The notes under the pieces are model-generated. The model was not told the origin of the DNA and did no database searches. It worked only from the letters and a program-made list of their open reading frames with translations. Positions 49,806-61,700 of a DNA stretch of 64,000 nucleotides are shown here, piece by piece. This DNA comes from Turnera subulata (Eukaryota; Streptophyta; Magnoliopsida; Malpighiales; Passifloraceae): assembly GCA_028386065.3 (NCBI GenBank), contig JAKUCV010001889.1, forward strand, positions 56,355-120,354. Direction: 5' to 3'. Position 1 is the stretch's first letter; every line of letters begins with the position of its first letter. The position numbers and the translations under genes are program-made.

Positions 49806-50243
49806 GGAAAACGCCTCCAGCAATCTCCCTCACCTACCACCACCACCGCAGCAGCCGCCGCCTCCGCCGCCATTTCTTCTTCTTCTCCCCTCAACCATGA
49901 CACATCCTCCTCCTTCTACTACCTCGAGCTCAGGAGCCGCCGCCTCGAAAAGCCCCTGTCCTCGTCGCCGTCAGCGAGCAAAACCCACAAAACCCAAGCG
50001 GCCAAAGTCAAGTCGTGCGGCGGGGGAGGTGAGAGGAAGAAGGAGAGTGGTGGGAGGAAAGGGGGCTTGGTGGAATGCGAAGCATTGTTGGAAGCAGAGG
50101 ATATGGGCGGCGCTGCTGCAGAGGCTTCTTTTGGAGAGATCTGCTTGGACTTTGAACCCAGAGAGATGTATTGCAGTGTTATTTTAGTTACATTTATTTC
50201 TCCCTTTCATTTTTCTTTTATTTTGGGGTCTCAGCTTTTTTAA
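49806..50243 (+). pseudogene. Captured KRP/ICK cyclin-dependent kinase inhibitor fragment
   Basis: In the frame starting at 49806 the translation contains YYLELRSRRLEKPL (49917-49958) and EASFGEICLDFEPRE (50121-50165). These match two conserved motifs of plant KRP/ICK inhibitors (consensus from memory: YLQLRSRRLEK and EASFGEN.LDFE). The 75 codons between them are also open, and the frame stays open until TAA at 50241-50243. The C-terminal cyclin/CDK-binding domain that ends normal KRPs is absent; non-KRP AT-rich sequence follows, perhaps an intron. No ATG precedes it in this frame. A different frame (49804-50187) starts with ATG but is a shadow. Confidence 0.8.
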
Positions 50244-50710
50244 TGAAGCACTCACTGCAGTAGATTTTTCTTCTTACCTTTTTTTTCTTACTTGGTGCAT
50301 ATATCTCTCAGATACTTGTTTATGATTTTTATTGATTGTGTTTTCTGATTTATTTTCTGTATTTTTTTTTGATATTTTGGGTTTTGGGGATAAGGACTAG
50401 GGAAGAGGGCGCTGCATGTTCATCTGCAGAAATAAAAAATAAAAATAAAAAGTTACCTTTGCTTTGCTTTGATTCTCGTTTACTGCAATTCTTAACAAGT
50501 TAGCTTCCAACTGAAAAGTAGAGGATGGAAAATGGACAAATTTGATTTTTTCCAAATTAATTTCAGTGACAAAATGCTCTCCTTTTTTTGGTTCAAACGA
50601 AAATCCTCATTTGCTTTTTCCTTTTTTTTTTAAGTTTTGCGTGAAGTGATTTTGAAATGTATTTTTTTTGGTTGAAGTGTAGCCTGACGTGTCATCATAC
50701 GTGGATGTGG
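50244..50710. other. Pack-MULE interior remainder and start of right arm
   Basis: AT-rich, T-rich sequence without coding signal up to about 50606, possibly intron sequence carried along with the KRP exon. From about 50610 the right inverted arm begins (complement of 49720-49805). The solo LTR then interrupts it after TGTGG. Confidence 0.5.
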
Positions 50711-53053
50711 TGAAACGCCCCGACCCGTATTTACCGAACACAGTAAACACGAGCCGGAACTGTGACAACCCAGCCCAACAAGGCCTAGCATACAGTGTAA
50801 ACAACCATAACTCGGCCCAACGGCCCAAAATAATAAAACAACATAAGTAACAAATCCGGCCCAATGGCCCAATAATAGCGAAAACATGCACAGCGGAAGA
50901 CTTATAAAGACTCACATATACACTGTATGCATAAATGCAAACTATGGATCCAAGCCCGTCCAAGGGAAACGTCGCAGCCTGTCTGGAATGCATCAACCTG
51001 TACAATGAACAACTCATCCTACGGGATGAAAGCCCGCAGGTGAGGGGTGAGTCCGAAGTGCTCACGACAATGGAAAGACCATCAATATGGACACTANNNN
51101 NNNNNNNNNNNNNNNNNNNNNNNNNNNNNNNNNNNNNNNNNNNNNNNNNNNNNNNNNNNNNNNNNNNNNNNNNNNNNNNNNNNNNNNNNNNNNNNNNNNN
51201 NNNNNNNNNNNNNNNNNNNNNNNNNNNNNNNNNNNNNNNNNNNNNNNNNNNNNNNNNNNNNNNNNNNNNNNNNNNNNNNNNNNNNNNNNNNNNNNNNNNN
51301 NNNNNNNNNNNNNNNNNNNNNNNNNNNNNNNNNNNNNNNNNNNNNNNNNNNNNNNNNNNNNNNNNNNNNNNNNNNNNNNNNNNNNNNNNNNNNNNNNNNN
51401 NNNNNNNNNNNNNNNNNNNNNNNNNNNNNNNNNNNNNNNNNNNNNNNNNNNNNNNNNNNNNNNNNNNNNNNNNNNNNNNNNNNNNNNNNNNNNNNNNNNN
51501 NNNNNNNNNNNNNNNNNNNNNNNNNNNNNNNNNNNNNNNNNNNNNNNNNNNNNNNNNNNNNNNNNNNNNNNNNNNNNNNNNNNNNNNNNNNNNNNNNNNN
51601 NNNNNNNNNNNNNNNNNNNNNNNNNNNNNNNNNNNNNNNNNNNNNNNNNNNNNNNNNNNNNNNNNNNNNNNNNNNNNNNNNNNNNNNNNNNNNNNNNNNN
51701 NNNNNNNNNNNNNNNNNNNNNNNNNNNNNNNNNNNNNNNNNNNNNNNNNNNNNNNNNNNNNNNNNNNNNNNNNNNNNNNNNNNNNNNNNNNNNNNNNNNN
51801 NNNNNNNNNNNNNNNNNNNNNNNNNNNNNNNNNNNNNNNNNNNNNNNNNNNNNNNNNNNNNNNNNNNNNNNNNNNNNNNNNNNNNNNNNTTTTTTTAAAT
51901 AAACGGACTGGGCCATGAATAGTGTCGGCCCAGACTAAGGCTACAGCCCAGCCTGGCCCAACACCACCCGGCCCAAGCCCAGCAGCAAAACCCAACAACG
52001 CAGCCCAACAACAAAACCCGCGACCCGTTACACTCAAACGGAGCAGAACTCGGGTCTTACCTCGGGTCTGCAACGACGGCGGCGCGACGACGGCGAGGCA
52101 TGGGAAGGCAAACCCAGCAGAGGACGCGGCGGACGATGGCGACTCCTCAGGCGGCGGAAGAACGGCGCGACGTCGTCGATGGGCTGAGCAGGAGGCGGAG
52201 GAAGCAGATCCAACGGGTTCTGCATCGGGTCGACGGCGCGTCCGGAGGCTTCAGGCGGCGGGAGAGGAAGACGGCGACAGGGCTGAGGTTGCGACGGCGT
52301 GACGCAGCTCCTGGTGGCGGCGGTGCGTCGGGAGGAGGCCGAGAACGCGTCGTGGTGAACAGTAGCAGAGGGTGGCGGTGAACAGTTCGCCGGATTCTTT
52401 TTTTTTTCCAGTTTTTTTCTTCTTTTCTTTTTTTCGTATTTCCTTTCTTTTTTTCTCTCTATTTTTCTGATTTACTTCTTTTTTTCATTTCTTTTTTTTT
52501 TATTTTTTCCTTCTTCTCTCACTGTTTTCTTTTTTTTTTCTGTATTTATTTATTTATTTATTTATTTTTCTTTTTCTTCTCCTTTTTTTTCTTTTTCCTC
52601 TCCTTTTTTTCTTTTCTCTCTTTTTCTCTCTTTTCTTTTTTTTTTCTCTCCTTTTTCTCTCTTCTTTCTTTTCTTTTTTTTTTCTTCACCTCTTCTTTCC
52701 CTCCACCGGCTGCTGCTTCTTCTTTTATAAACTGAAAATGTTACTATTTATCATGTGATACCAATAATACGATTCGTCCGTATTACGGGCGAATCCGATC
52801 TGGACCAGAAAATAACAGATACCTCCTTAGTTATTTTTCGGTGTGATTTTCCAAGAAATTCCGGAACCCGAAAATACCAACTTAGTTCCGAAAAATCCGC
52901 GGGAAAATCACGAGCGCGGGAAAACCCTCGGTTTCGAAAAACGACTCCCGATTTACCTTGAATTAATTACCCAAGATTAATTCAACAGTAAATCACGGTA
53001 AATAGTCTTTTACAGTCCGGTAAAAATCCAAAATTTTTACCCGGGCTGTTACA
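50711..53053 (-). mobile_element. Solo gypsy LTR inside the Pack-MULE arm
   Basis: Same family as the LTRs at 28005 and 31950: starts TGAAACGCCCCGACCC and ends CCCGGGCTGTTACA on the plus strand. A perfect 5-bp duplication TGTGG flanks it (50706-50710 and 53054-53058). No interior or second LTR is present. It contains the assembly gap, so its true length is unknown. The right part has a GC-rich segment (51920-52380) and a polypyrimidine tract (52390-52700). Confidence 0.85.
51097..51889. other. Assembly gap (793 N)
   Basis: An unbroken run of N within the solo LTR. The position matches the hairpin/AT-rich part of the full LTR (roughly 32350-33950), which is repetitive. Reading frames that cross it are artefacts. 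Confidence 0.99.
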
Positions 53054-53263
53054 TGTGGATCTGACGTGGAGCTGATGTGGTGCATGCAAGTCAAGGATAA
53101 CGACAAGGTCAGCAAAAATTTGACGGAAAATGGGACGGGGGACTCAAATGGCGTAACTTTTGAACGTTATAAAACTCGAAATAGGCGTTTTTCGTTTTTA
53201 GGACTCAAATGAGTTTTTGGGAAAAGTTATAGGACTCGCGGAGTGGTTATCTCAGTGATAGCT

Positions 53264-53923
53264 TGCCAAAATAACAGCCCATTTGCAAAAATCATTAGCA
53301 GAGTTTTTATTAAATTCTTAAGTAGCATTTTTTTCCCCCCTGAGACGATATTATTTTTTATACAATTCAAAATAAATATTTTTCTAGAATTCAAAATAAA
53401 TATTTGATTAAATTGTTCTAGCTTTCTTATGCCCGGAGGCGGAGGATGATAATTCGATCTACCGATGGGAAAAGAAGGTAAATAAATATGAACGGGAAAA
53501 AAATAATTCGATACAGGTTGTTGTGTCTCTAATACTCGACGAAAACAGGAAAAAAAAATATTGTAGAGACTTGAAGGTAATAAATCAGATTATATTTTGT
53601 CCTGCAGAAAGTCAAGTGAGTTAATGATTGAATATCCGTGACTTTAATTCCCATAAAACATGCAATTTTGTTCTTGGATTAGAAACATACACCGGATTTG
53701 CTCTTTTCCAAACCCCAAAATGATTCAAGAACTGATATCTTTTCAACGCTACGAGGGAATTTAGTATAGAACAAAATTTGGTTCGTGGATGCCATATCAA
53801 GACCTTCCATATTTTGTTGATCAAAATATACTGCCACCTTATTTCCTGCCATATATACTTAATCTGGCCATATATATGCCTCTTCACATCGCAATAGTTA
53901 GAAAACAACCAAAAACCAAGAAG
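53264..53923. other. Upstream region of the proline-rich protein gene
   Basis: AT-rich, with no other gene. TATA-like stretches (CATATATAC near 53850 and CATATATATGCC near 53869) lie 55-75 bp before the chosen ATG at 53924 and are a plausible core promoter. Confidence 0.5.
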
Positions 53924-54604
53924 ATGACAAGCATCCTACCACATATATCTTTCATGGTCTTGATGGCCATGGGCATTTCCTTCGGCTTCGCCAGTGCTAG
54001 AGTAGTTCCCGTCGACCTACCATTACCACCCACCCCTCCAGGTTCTTTCTATTTCTTTTCTCCTCCACCACCACTGCAAGCTACTTCTGATACATCTCAA
54101 AAGCCAGGACTTTTAAAACGAGACCTAACATCACCACCACCCACCCCGCGGCATGCTTCTTTCTTCTTCTCCCCGCCGCCACCACCACCATCATCATCGA
54201 GTATTTCTGCCGCAAGTAGAAAGCTAGGTCTTTCTAGGATCCTACCACCCACCCCGCCTGGTGCTTTTTACTTCTTCTCCCCGCCACCACCATCATCATC
54301 ATCATCCAGTATTTCTGCCGCAAGTAGAGAGGTAGGTCTTTCTAGGATCCTGCCACCCACCCCGCCTGGTGCTTTTTACTTCTTCTCCCCTCCACCACCA
54401 TCATCATCATCGAGTATCTCTGCCGCAAGTAAAAAGCTGGGTCTTACTAGAATCCTACCACCCACCCCGCCTGGTGCTTTTTACTTCTTCTCCCCGCCAC
54501 CACCAGCATCAAGTAGTTCCTCCACAGTTGGAACGCTGCATTCTGGGCCCTCCACGGATCCACCACACTACGAGATTCCTCCTCCTCCAGTGCGGCCTTT
54601 CTAA
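53924..54604 (+). CDS. Secreted tandem-repeat proline-rich protein, 226 aa
   Basis: Single exon. The ATG at 53924 is preferred over the in-frame ATG at 53789, because it gives a clean N-terminal signal peptide (hydrophobic FMVLMAMGISFGFASA, likely cleaved after ASA) and lies downstream of the TATA-like sequences. The mature part has five repeats of about 36 aa built on PPTPPGAFYFFSPPPP, a serine run, then ISAASRKLGLSRI. Repeats 3-5 are nearly identical in DNA. SPPPP is the extensin-type hydroxyproline motif, so a cell-wall or apoplastic location is likely (inference). The C-terminus is different: SGPSTDPPHYEIPPPPVRPF. It is not a family I recognise. A processed peptide precursor is possible but unproven. 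Confidence 0.7.
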   Translation: MTSILPHISFMVLMAMGISFGFASARVVPVDLPLPPTPPGSFYFFSPPPPLQATSDTSQKPGLLKRDLTSPPPTPRHASFFFSPPPPPPSSSSISAASRKLGLSRILPPTPPGAFYFFSPPPPSSSSSSISAASREVGLSRILPPTPPGAFYFFSPPPPSSSSSISAASKKLGLTRILPPTPPGAFYFFSPPPPASSSSSTVGTLHSGPSTDPPHYEIPPPPVRPF

Positions 54605-55482
54605 AACTTTGCTGCGTTCAAGCCCATCAGGGCCCAAACAAATACGTGCTCTATGTTACTGTTTCTTTTTATTGATCGCTGCTGCTATGTTACTGTTTGG
54701 CACTAGTAGACCAATATTGATGAGAAAAAAAATATATAAATAACGCACAGGCAATTGATGAGTTCTTTTTTTTTTTTTTTTTACATAATAATTGATGCGT
54801 TTGCCTGTGAAATGTTTGGAACCTTTAACCTTAGACATGATTTCTAATCTCACTCAAATATACATATGCTCGTGATTAAGATCAAAACTTTTAAATTTTG
54901 CCTTATTTAACTGGACTTTGATTCGCCATCATTAATTTGAATTTGGTTCATAAGATCTTGAATTCTTGATATGCTTAAGCAGAAGACTGCTTGCTTATCA
55001 CCGGAACGAACTACAAATTTAAAATTTGGCACATATTTTTTTTTTTGATCGCCAAAATTTGGCACATAATTTGATTATATGAAAATTCACGTAAACCAAA
55101 ATTCTTTAAAAACAAAATTTGGTAAAAAAATCCCCAAATTTTATCATAGCGTTAAAAATGCCTTTTAAAAAAATTCAATCTTTTGGAAGAAGAAGTGATA
55201 ACATAAAAGATCACATCACTCGACAAAGACAAGATGATCCTCACAATTTAAAATTAAGAATGATGGTAATAAAACATGGAAAAAGAAATGGAATCCTCTA
55301 GTGTGTGTGTGCGTCTACAAGACTACAACCGGTTTATATCCACGCTCTAGAACAGGCCAAATTTTGTGCGTCGGGTTAGACAACAAACATATCATCACCT
55401 CACTTCAGTCTTTACAGCTGAAAAACAGTGAAGAGTACACCAGACACCCCACGGCCACAAACACCCGCCTTTCAGTTCTAAC
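54605..55482. other. Intergenic between proline-rich gene and DJ-1D
   Basis: AT-rich, with poly-T/A runs near 54765 and 55030. No gene is recognised. The last 150 bp should hold the DJ-1D promoter and leader. Confidence 0.5.
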
Positions 55483-58252
55483 ATGGCAAACCCAAAACCT
55501 CAGAAAACTGTTCTACTAATGTGCGGCGATTACATGGAAGATTACGAGGTAAGTATAGCTACCCATCATCCTATATAGTCAGTTGTATTCCATTCTTGCA
55601 CAATCTAATAGTATTTAATTTTGTTATTGGTTGGTTGCTTAAAACCAATACCCATCCGCGGTTTTGCAGGCTATGGTTCCGTTCCAGGCATTGCAGGCCT
55701 ATGGGGTTGCTGTTGATGCAGCCTGTCCCGGGAAGAAAGCCGGCGATGTTTGCCGTACTGCCATTCACGACTCTGCTGGTTATCAGGTCCTCTCCTTTCT
55801 CTCTGTTATTTCTTTATCTGTTTACTCTCTGTGATTTTATTTTTTTCATTAGTAGCTATTATATTGGACAAGGAGACTTGTTGTTTTAATTGATGCGTAT
55901 GTTTTTGTTTTTTGGGAACTTTACCGGTTGGTTATAGACTTACACCGAGAGCCGGGGTCACAATTTTAGTCTGAATGCAACCTTTGATGAGCTTGATTTT
56001 GGCAAATATGATGGGCTGGTGATTCCTGGGGGCCGGGCTCCGGAATATCTTGCAATGAACGAGTCTGTGCTGGATTGTGTGCGGGCATTCTCCACCTCAA
56101 AGAAGCCAATTGCCTCAGTTTGCCATGGTCAATTGATCTTGGCTGCAGCTGGTACGGTGAAAGGATTGAAGTGTACTGCATACCCTGCTGTGAAACCCAC
56201 ACTGATCGATGCCGGTGCTCATTGGGTTGAACCCGAAAGCATGATGGCTTGTGTTGTTGATGGTAATCTCATCACTGCTGCAACTTATGAGGGACATCCT
56301 GAGTTTCTCCAGTCATTTGTCAAGGCACTAGGAGGCAATATAACCGGTTCTGATAAAAAGATTCTATTCATCTGCGGGGTAAGACATAATTTGTGGATTT
56401 TTCCTGATGATGATAATTGGTTTTTTATGCAAGAGGTTTTTTATGCAAGAGCTTCCGCTTTCTACTCTTCACTTTTCTGGGGGGGGGGTGTTTGGGCTTC
56501 AGGTCGGTTGATGATTGGTTAGTTAATTGTCGAAATTGCATAAAGAGAGTATCACTAGAGCTAATGGACTGCAGTCCATTTTAGTTATTTTGTGCAAAGA
56601 ACAGTTTGAAACTGCATAAGAATCAAGACATATACATGGGTTCATTGCATTGGATAAGTTTCAAATAGTTATTTCTTGAAAAGTTTTCATCTTTTCAAAT
56701 GTGTCAAAGATGTGATTTTAACGACACGCCATAAAGATCTCTAATTCCTTGTTTGCTTGAATAATGCTTTGTAGTCAGGATTTTGAAATTGTTGAACGGT
56801 CAATGGTCTAGTTGGCTGAAATGAGTTCAAAATTTGTTCTGTTAGGCTAAAACAATGGCTGGAAGGAACGGTTTATCATTTATTGCTTTTCATTGTGGTC
56901 AAGTTTGATAGAACCTACTGCTCTGGAGGCTACTAACAATCATGGTTGTTTGTAGGATTTCATGGAAGATTATGAGGTAACTGTTCCTTTTCAGTCTCTT
57001 CAAGCTCTTGGCTGCCATGTCGATGCAGTTTGCCCCAACAAGAAAGCCGGTGACTCCTGCCCAACTGCTGTCCATGATTTTGAAGGCGATCAAACTTACA
57101 GTGAGAAGCCGGGCCATAACTTCACTTTAACGACCTCCTATGGAGAAATAGATGCCTCGAGTTATGATGCTCTTGTTGTCCCCGGAGGGCGGGCTCCTGA
57201 ATATTTAGCACTGGATGAAAGAGTGCTTGCCTTGGTGAAACATTTCATGGAATCTAAGAAGCCAGTTGCATCCATCTGCCACGGGCAACAGATTTTAGCT
57301 GCTGCTGGTGTTCTTAAGGTAGCTTTATTCCCTTTGTTGTCAAATGAAAATGTCATATAATTTCATGTCTTTCTCTGCTTGGATATATGCACACGCAGAT
57401 TGCCCATACCTCATAGCTACCAAAATCCGGAATGTCGATGTCTAGCGAATTTTTCCTAGATGCAAGTGGAAAATAATTGCATCCTATAATTGCATGCTGT
57501 ATTATTGGCGTCCTTGATATGTCATCAAAACTTAGTACGTAAGTTCCTGGGACATAAATTATGATTTAGCAAAGTTAATGTGCAAATCATGAGTATTTAT
57601 GATTTAGCAAAGTTAATGTGCAAATCATGAGTATATACTCTGTTCTAGTAGCTCAGTAAGCCAAAAGATCTGAATAATATTTGTTTTAGCATGACATCAT
57701 GCCGATACACCTAGTAATGGCATACTACACCAAAAAGTGTATTATTTACATTTCTAGAAGGCTTCGATCATCATTACCTGCCCTGCTAAATATGGCTGGG
57801 GAGAAGTTATGAATGCTTTAGTGAAGATAAGATTTTCTTATAAGGGGTTATCAATGATGATGCGAGTGGTGTTTGCCTGGTCAATCCCCCGCCTATGTTT
57901 AGTTTCTATTGTTAGACAGGGAAGGACCACGTGCATTCTGGCTTATCTTCTTCTCCGATGTAGATGTTCTTGCTGCATTTCTCTTTTTCGTTCTTCATGT
58001 TGTGGATATCAATGATTGCCCTGTTACCTTGTCATAATCTTTCGTTTGTATTAATTGTAGGGAAGAAAATGTACTGCATATCCTGCTGTGAAGCTGAATG
58101 TTGTCTTGGGTGGGGGAACCTGGCTAGAGCCTGATCCAATCCATCGTTGTTTCACTGATGGAAACTTGGTTACTGGAGCTGCCTGGCCAGGGCACCCAGA
58201 GTTCGTGGCGCAGTTGATGGCATTGCTCGGAATCCGGGTGTCGTTTCTGTAA
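55483..58252 (+). CDS. DJ1D: DJ-1 homolog D-like protein (two DJ-1/PfpI domains)
   Basis: Plant DJ-1/PfpI protein; Arabidopsis DJ-1D has glyoxalase activity on methylglyoxal (family knowledge). Exons 55483-55548, 55670-55786, 55938-56378, 56956-57318 and 58061-58252, all phase 0, 392 aa. There are two tandem domains (about residues 8-205 and 209-392). Each has an N-terminal acidic motif ([16 protein letters not shown]) and the nucleophile elbow with catalytic cysteine (ASVCHGQ, ASICHGQ). [10 protein letters not shown] occurs in both. The junction CG|DFMEDYE repeats the intron position of the first domain, as expected for an internal duplication. The ATG context AACATGGC is good. No damage is seen. 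Confidence 0.93.
57560..57635. repeat. 38-bp tandem duplication in DJ-1D intron 4
   Basis: Two adjacent near-identical copies of a 38-bp unit starting TATGATTTAGCAAAG (57560-57597 and 57598-57635). It lies inside the intron and has no effect on the coding frame. Confidence 0.75.
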
Positions 58253-58761
58253 TTACTTGTTAAGTGCGTATACGTAGTGCGAACATGTGGTTGTGTTGTA
58301 TCAAATACCAATAGCCTGCTGAGCTACAAACTTTATATTTAGGGCTAGAAAGTTGTCCCTTTGCATGTGGTTTGCCTGGAGAACTTGTCTGTTTCATGTT
58401 CCTTGCCAATAAATAAAGAGAGTTTTCGTTGATCCTGTTGGTCTGAGTTCTTTACATGAAGCATGGGAAAGAGGGGAAAACGAATTGCCAAAAATTTTAA
58501 AAAATATACTTAACCCAGAGTATATGCAACTTGATAAATTAATGACAACTAAATGTTTTCTATCAGTGAAATCAGAACGAATATCCAAGATAGCCCAATG
58601 GTGTAAAGTTCCATGTAAAACTAAAAAGCAAAATACTTGATGCAGTTGCAGTCTGGTAATGACAAGGATATGCAGAAAACTTGGTGGTCTACAAAGTCAC
58701 GAATTACATTTGTTATTCAGTTGGATTCAGTAATGAATAGTGTTCGTCAAACACAAACAGT
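58253..58761. other. Convergent 3' regions of DJ-1D and the polyamine oxidase
   Basis: AATAAATAAAG at about 58409 is a plausible poly(A) signal for DJ-1D. The rest is AT-rich with no gene. Confidence 0.5.
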
Positions 58762-61700
58762 TCACATCCTCGAGATTTGAAGAGGAAATGCAGCTTCATG
58801 AATTTCACCTCTGGAAGGCACCATGTGAAGCTTATCCAAGCGGCCAAGTCTCTGCAATAGATGCCTGTGACAGTTATCAGCAGCCATAACTCCCGCAGAG
58901 TAAGCTCCATGCACGGATCCTTGATGATCCATGCTAACTGCTTCGCCACCAAAGAAAATATTACCCAGTGGGGCGCGGAGCCTATCATATACATCTTCAG
59001 GCTTTCCAACCACGTCATATGAGTAGCAACCAAGGGAATTTGGGTCTGTTCCCCAGCGGGAGACTAGATACTGAACCTGTTTGCAGTGAAGGAATTTGTG
59101 TAAGTTCCAAAGTAGACATATGAACTAATCATTTTCTGCTGTGTTAAATCCCAACCCCTGAAGAATTAAAATGAGCACCATGCAGTAACTAATGCGTTTC
59201 CACCCCAAGAAACATGTCAACAGAATATAAAAAAGTAGAAGCACTTGCATTACGCAGAGAAGGAAGAACAAAAAGCAACAGTAAGATAAAGATAACAACG
59301 TGCCAGCAATGATACCGGGATGACAAATTCAACAGAATAATTATGTGCTCGTGGATTACACGATCATATAGCGTGACAACCAGAAAATAGAATTTTCATT
59401 CCAAATGTAAGCAAACATGCTGTATGAAAACATAAAAGCTAGTACGTGCAAACAGGAAAAAAAAAAAAAAAAAAGGAGTAACACCCTGTAGCAATGAAAA
59501 TTAAGACAAAACGATATTTAATGTTTAAGTCTTTCCTAGTCACAACAAATCATAAAGCGAACCAACTGATGATTAAAGGTTAAGTAGTTCGTAAAAATAT
59601 TCCTATGAAATGCATGTAGACAGTATGACACACATATATGGAACTACCAACTACTTCTATCTGTTGCATAGACAGGGGAACTTACTGGCTCTGTTGCATT
59701 TGGAAACATTTTTTTCAGCTGCAGCATCACAAACTTTGCAGCGGACTCATCAGATTCCTTCTCTAGATCATAGGCAAACCTTCCAGCAGCCATATAAACA
59801 AGTACAGGGTGGCCAGTTGCTTTGTGAAGATTAAGAAAGTAACCACAGGCATAAGAAGAGGGTGCCACAATGCCCAAGAGTTCCACATCAGGCCAAAATA
59901 CATTATCAAACTGCAATGCTATCTTATTCTCGTTGCCTACACCAAGATCTGAAATTGCATCAACCTTCCACTCTGGCAACTTTGGCTCAAATTGAATCAA
60001 GTTAGCCTTAAGAACCCCGAGGGGTACTGTAACAATAGCAGCATCAGCAATAAAGCTGGTCCCATCCTCAACTGTAACCATCACCTTATTGGGCCCATTG
60101 GATATTTTTGCAACCCTAATTGTCACAATTCACAAAGAAATGAGAATTTGAATCCAAAAGCGCAATTAGCAAGTCGCTAACTCAGGCATATTAATGCATC
60201 TACAATCTTCTTGAAGCAAGATGTCAAATATCTATATGATTAATGCTGCAACTGGAGAAACCTCAGAAGTGAAAGTGTAACAATAATACACTTGAAAGGT
60301 TAACTAAAACAGAGTCAATTATAGTTAAGTGTCATGCATATAAACTCCATTAAATGAAGTATCCATCTGGGCAACTAAGATGATGCAGAAAGCTATTCCT
60401 TCAGGACAGTGATGACAATAAAGATATAAATATGAATATTCAGCATGGACATGGTCACGGTCCTGGCACAGAGAAAATTGTAGGGGATAAGCCATGTCAC
60501 CAAGAAACAACTTGATTGACATTCTTTTCTTTTAAGTTCTGGGGATCTGGCCTTGAATGTGTTGCAAACAGCAAACGAGTTCCCAAAACAAGATTTGGAG
60601 TAAAGAGATAACAATGTGCTGAAGGATTTTTTTCCAGGGAAAGCAAAAGAAGAATTATGCCATAATATAAAATAACACTGAGCTCATATTTACTACTTCC
60701 AATGCTTCTCCTTTGATAGTTTTTGTAATATTCACACACATCATTACATGCAACTAAAAATGATATATAAACAAGAAAACATACCTGTGATTTAAACGTA
60801 TATCAATATCTTTTGCCAGAGCCTTTATTATAGGGTCATAGCCTTGCACCATAAGTCCATGACCGCCAGAAAGAACTTGCTCCTGTATTTCAGAGAAATA
60901 ATCAATATTAACTGAAAAAGCATCTACTTTGGAACTGAAATTTTTCAAAAACAGTAGAAGATACAACAATCCTCTTGATTCCATTACTTACGAATCAGTT
61001 ATTTGAGCTTGAAATTTTACATATAACATCTTGAATACAATCAATTTTACATCAAACATCTTGGAAACGAAAAGCAATTTAAATGTCCATCATGTCACAC
61101 GGGACATTATAATATGGCAGTTGCATTTTCACATAACTCCTCATCAACAACGATCTGAGTATCTTCAGATGAAAGTATTCAATGGTTTGATATACTGATA
61201 ACTGTTTTCTTAAGTTGACATACTAAATGCAATACTTCCAGCTTCCGCATTCCTCCTGTATCTACCTAGTTGGAATAAAACTAGCATAGATTTATTGGAC
61301 ATGCATTAACAATGAAAAAGTTCACTTGCCTGATCCCAGGTTTTCAGTGATATCATATCTGCATCTGCTGCAAACCAAGCTTCCATTCTACAAATGAACC
61401 ACTGCAACACTTCGTGTGCAAGTCCATCTTGCCTGTAAACAATGGAAATCCAGTCAGCTAATCCAACATAGGAGATGTTATACTGCAAATTCCTCTTCTT
61501 TTTTTCTTTTATCGTACCTTAATTCTGGATGCCTGTCCAACACAATGCCAATTGCTTGAAGAACTGACAAATCATCGGGGTGTTCATCTCTAACTTTCTC
61601 TGTCTAAAAGGCCACAAAAAAAAAATCTTGGTTAGCTTACTGGGACAGAAGAATTCCTTAGTCTAACGAAATAATTGCATCCCAAAACTCGGTAAAGAAA

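Larger units (their letters stand above)
49477..53253. mobile_element. Pack-MULE-like element carrying a KRP gene fragment, split by a solo LTR
   Basis: Ends GGGATAACAACTCC on the left and, reverse complemented, GAGATAACCACTCC on the right: a typical Mutator-like start. The inverted arms are about 300 bp (about 49477-49805 against 50610-50710 plus 53059-53253). A 9-10 bp duplication AGTGATAGC(T) flanks it. Without the later solo LTR it would be about 1.43 kb. It has no transposase. The interior (49806-50606) is GC-rich at first and encodes a cyclin-dependent kinase inhibitor fragment. Confidence 0.8.

Noticed and set aside
49804..50187. 127-aa ATG-started frame in the Pack-MULE
   Set aside because: The KRP motifs are in another frame; this one is Pro/Arg-rich by base composition only.
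50607..52073. Long frames across 50.6-52.1 kb
   Set aside because: They exist only because the 793-N gap has no stop codons.
53789..53923. N-terminal extension of the proline-rich protein
   Set aside because: It would bury the signal peptide and begins upstream of the TATA-like sequences.
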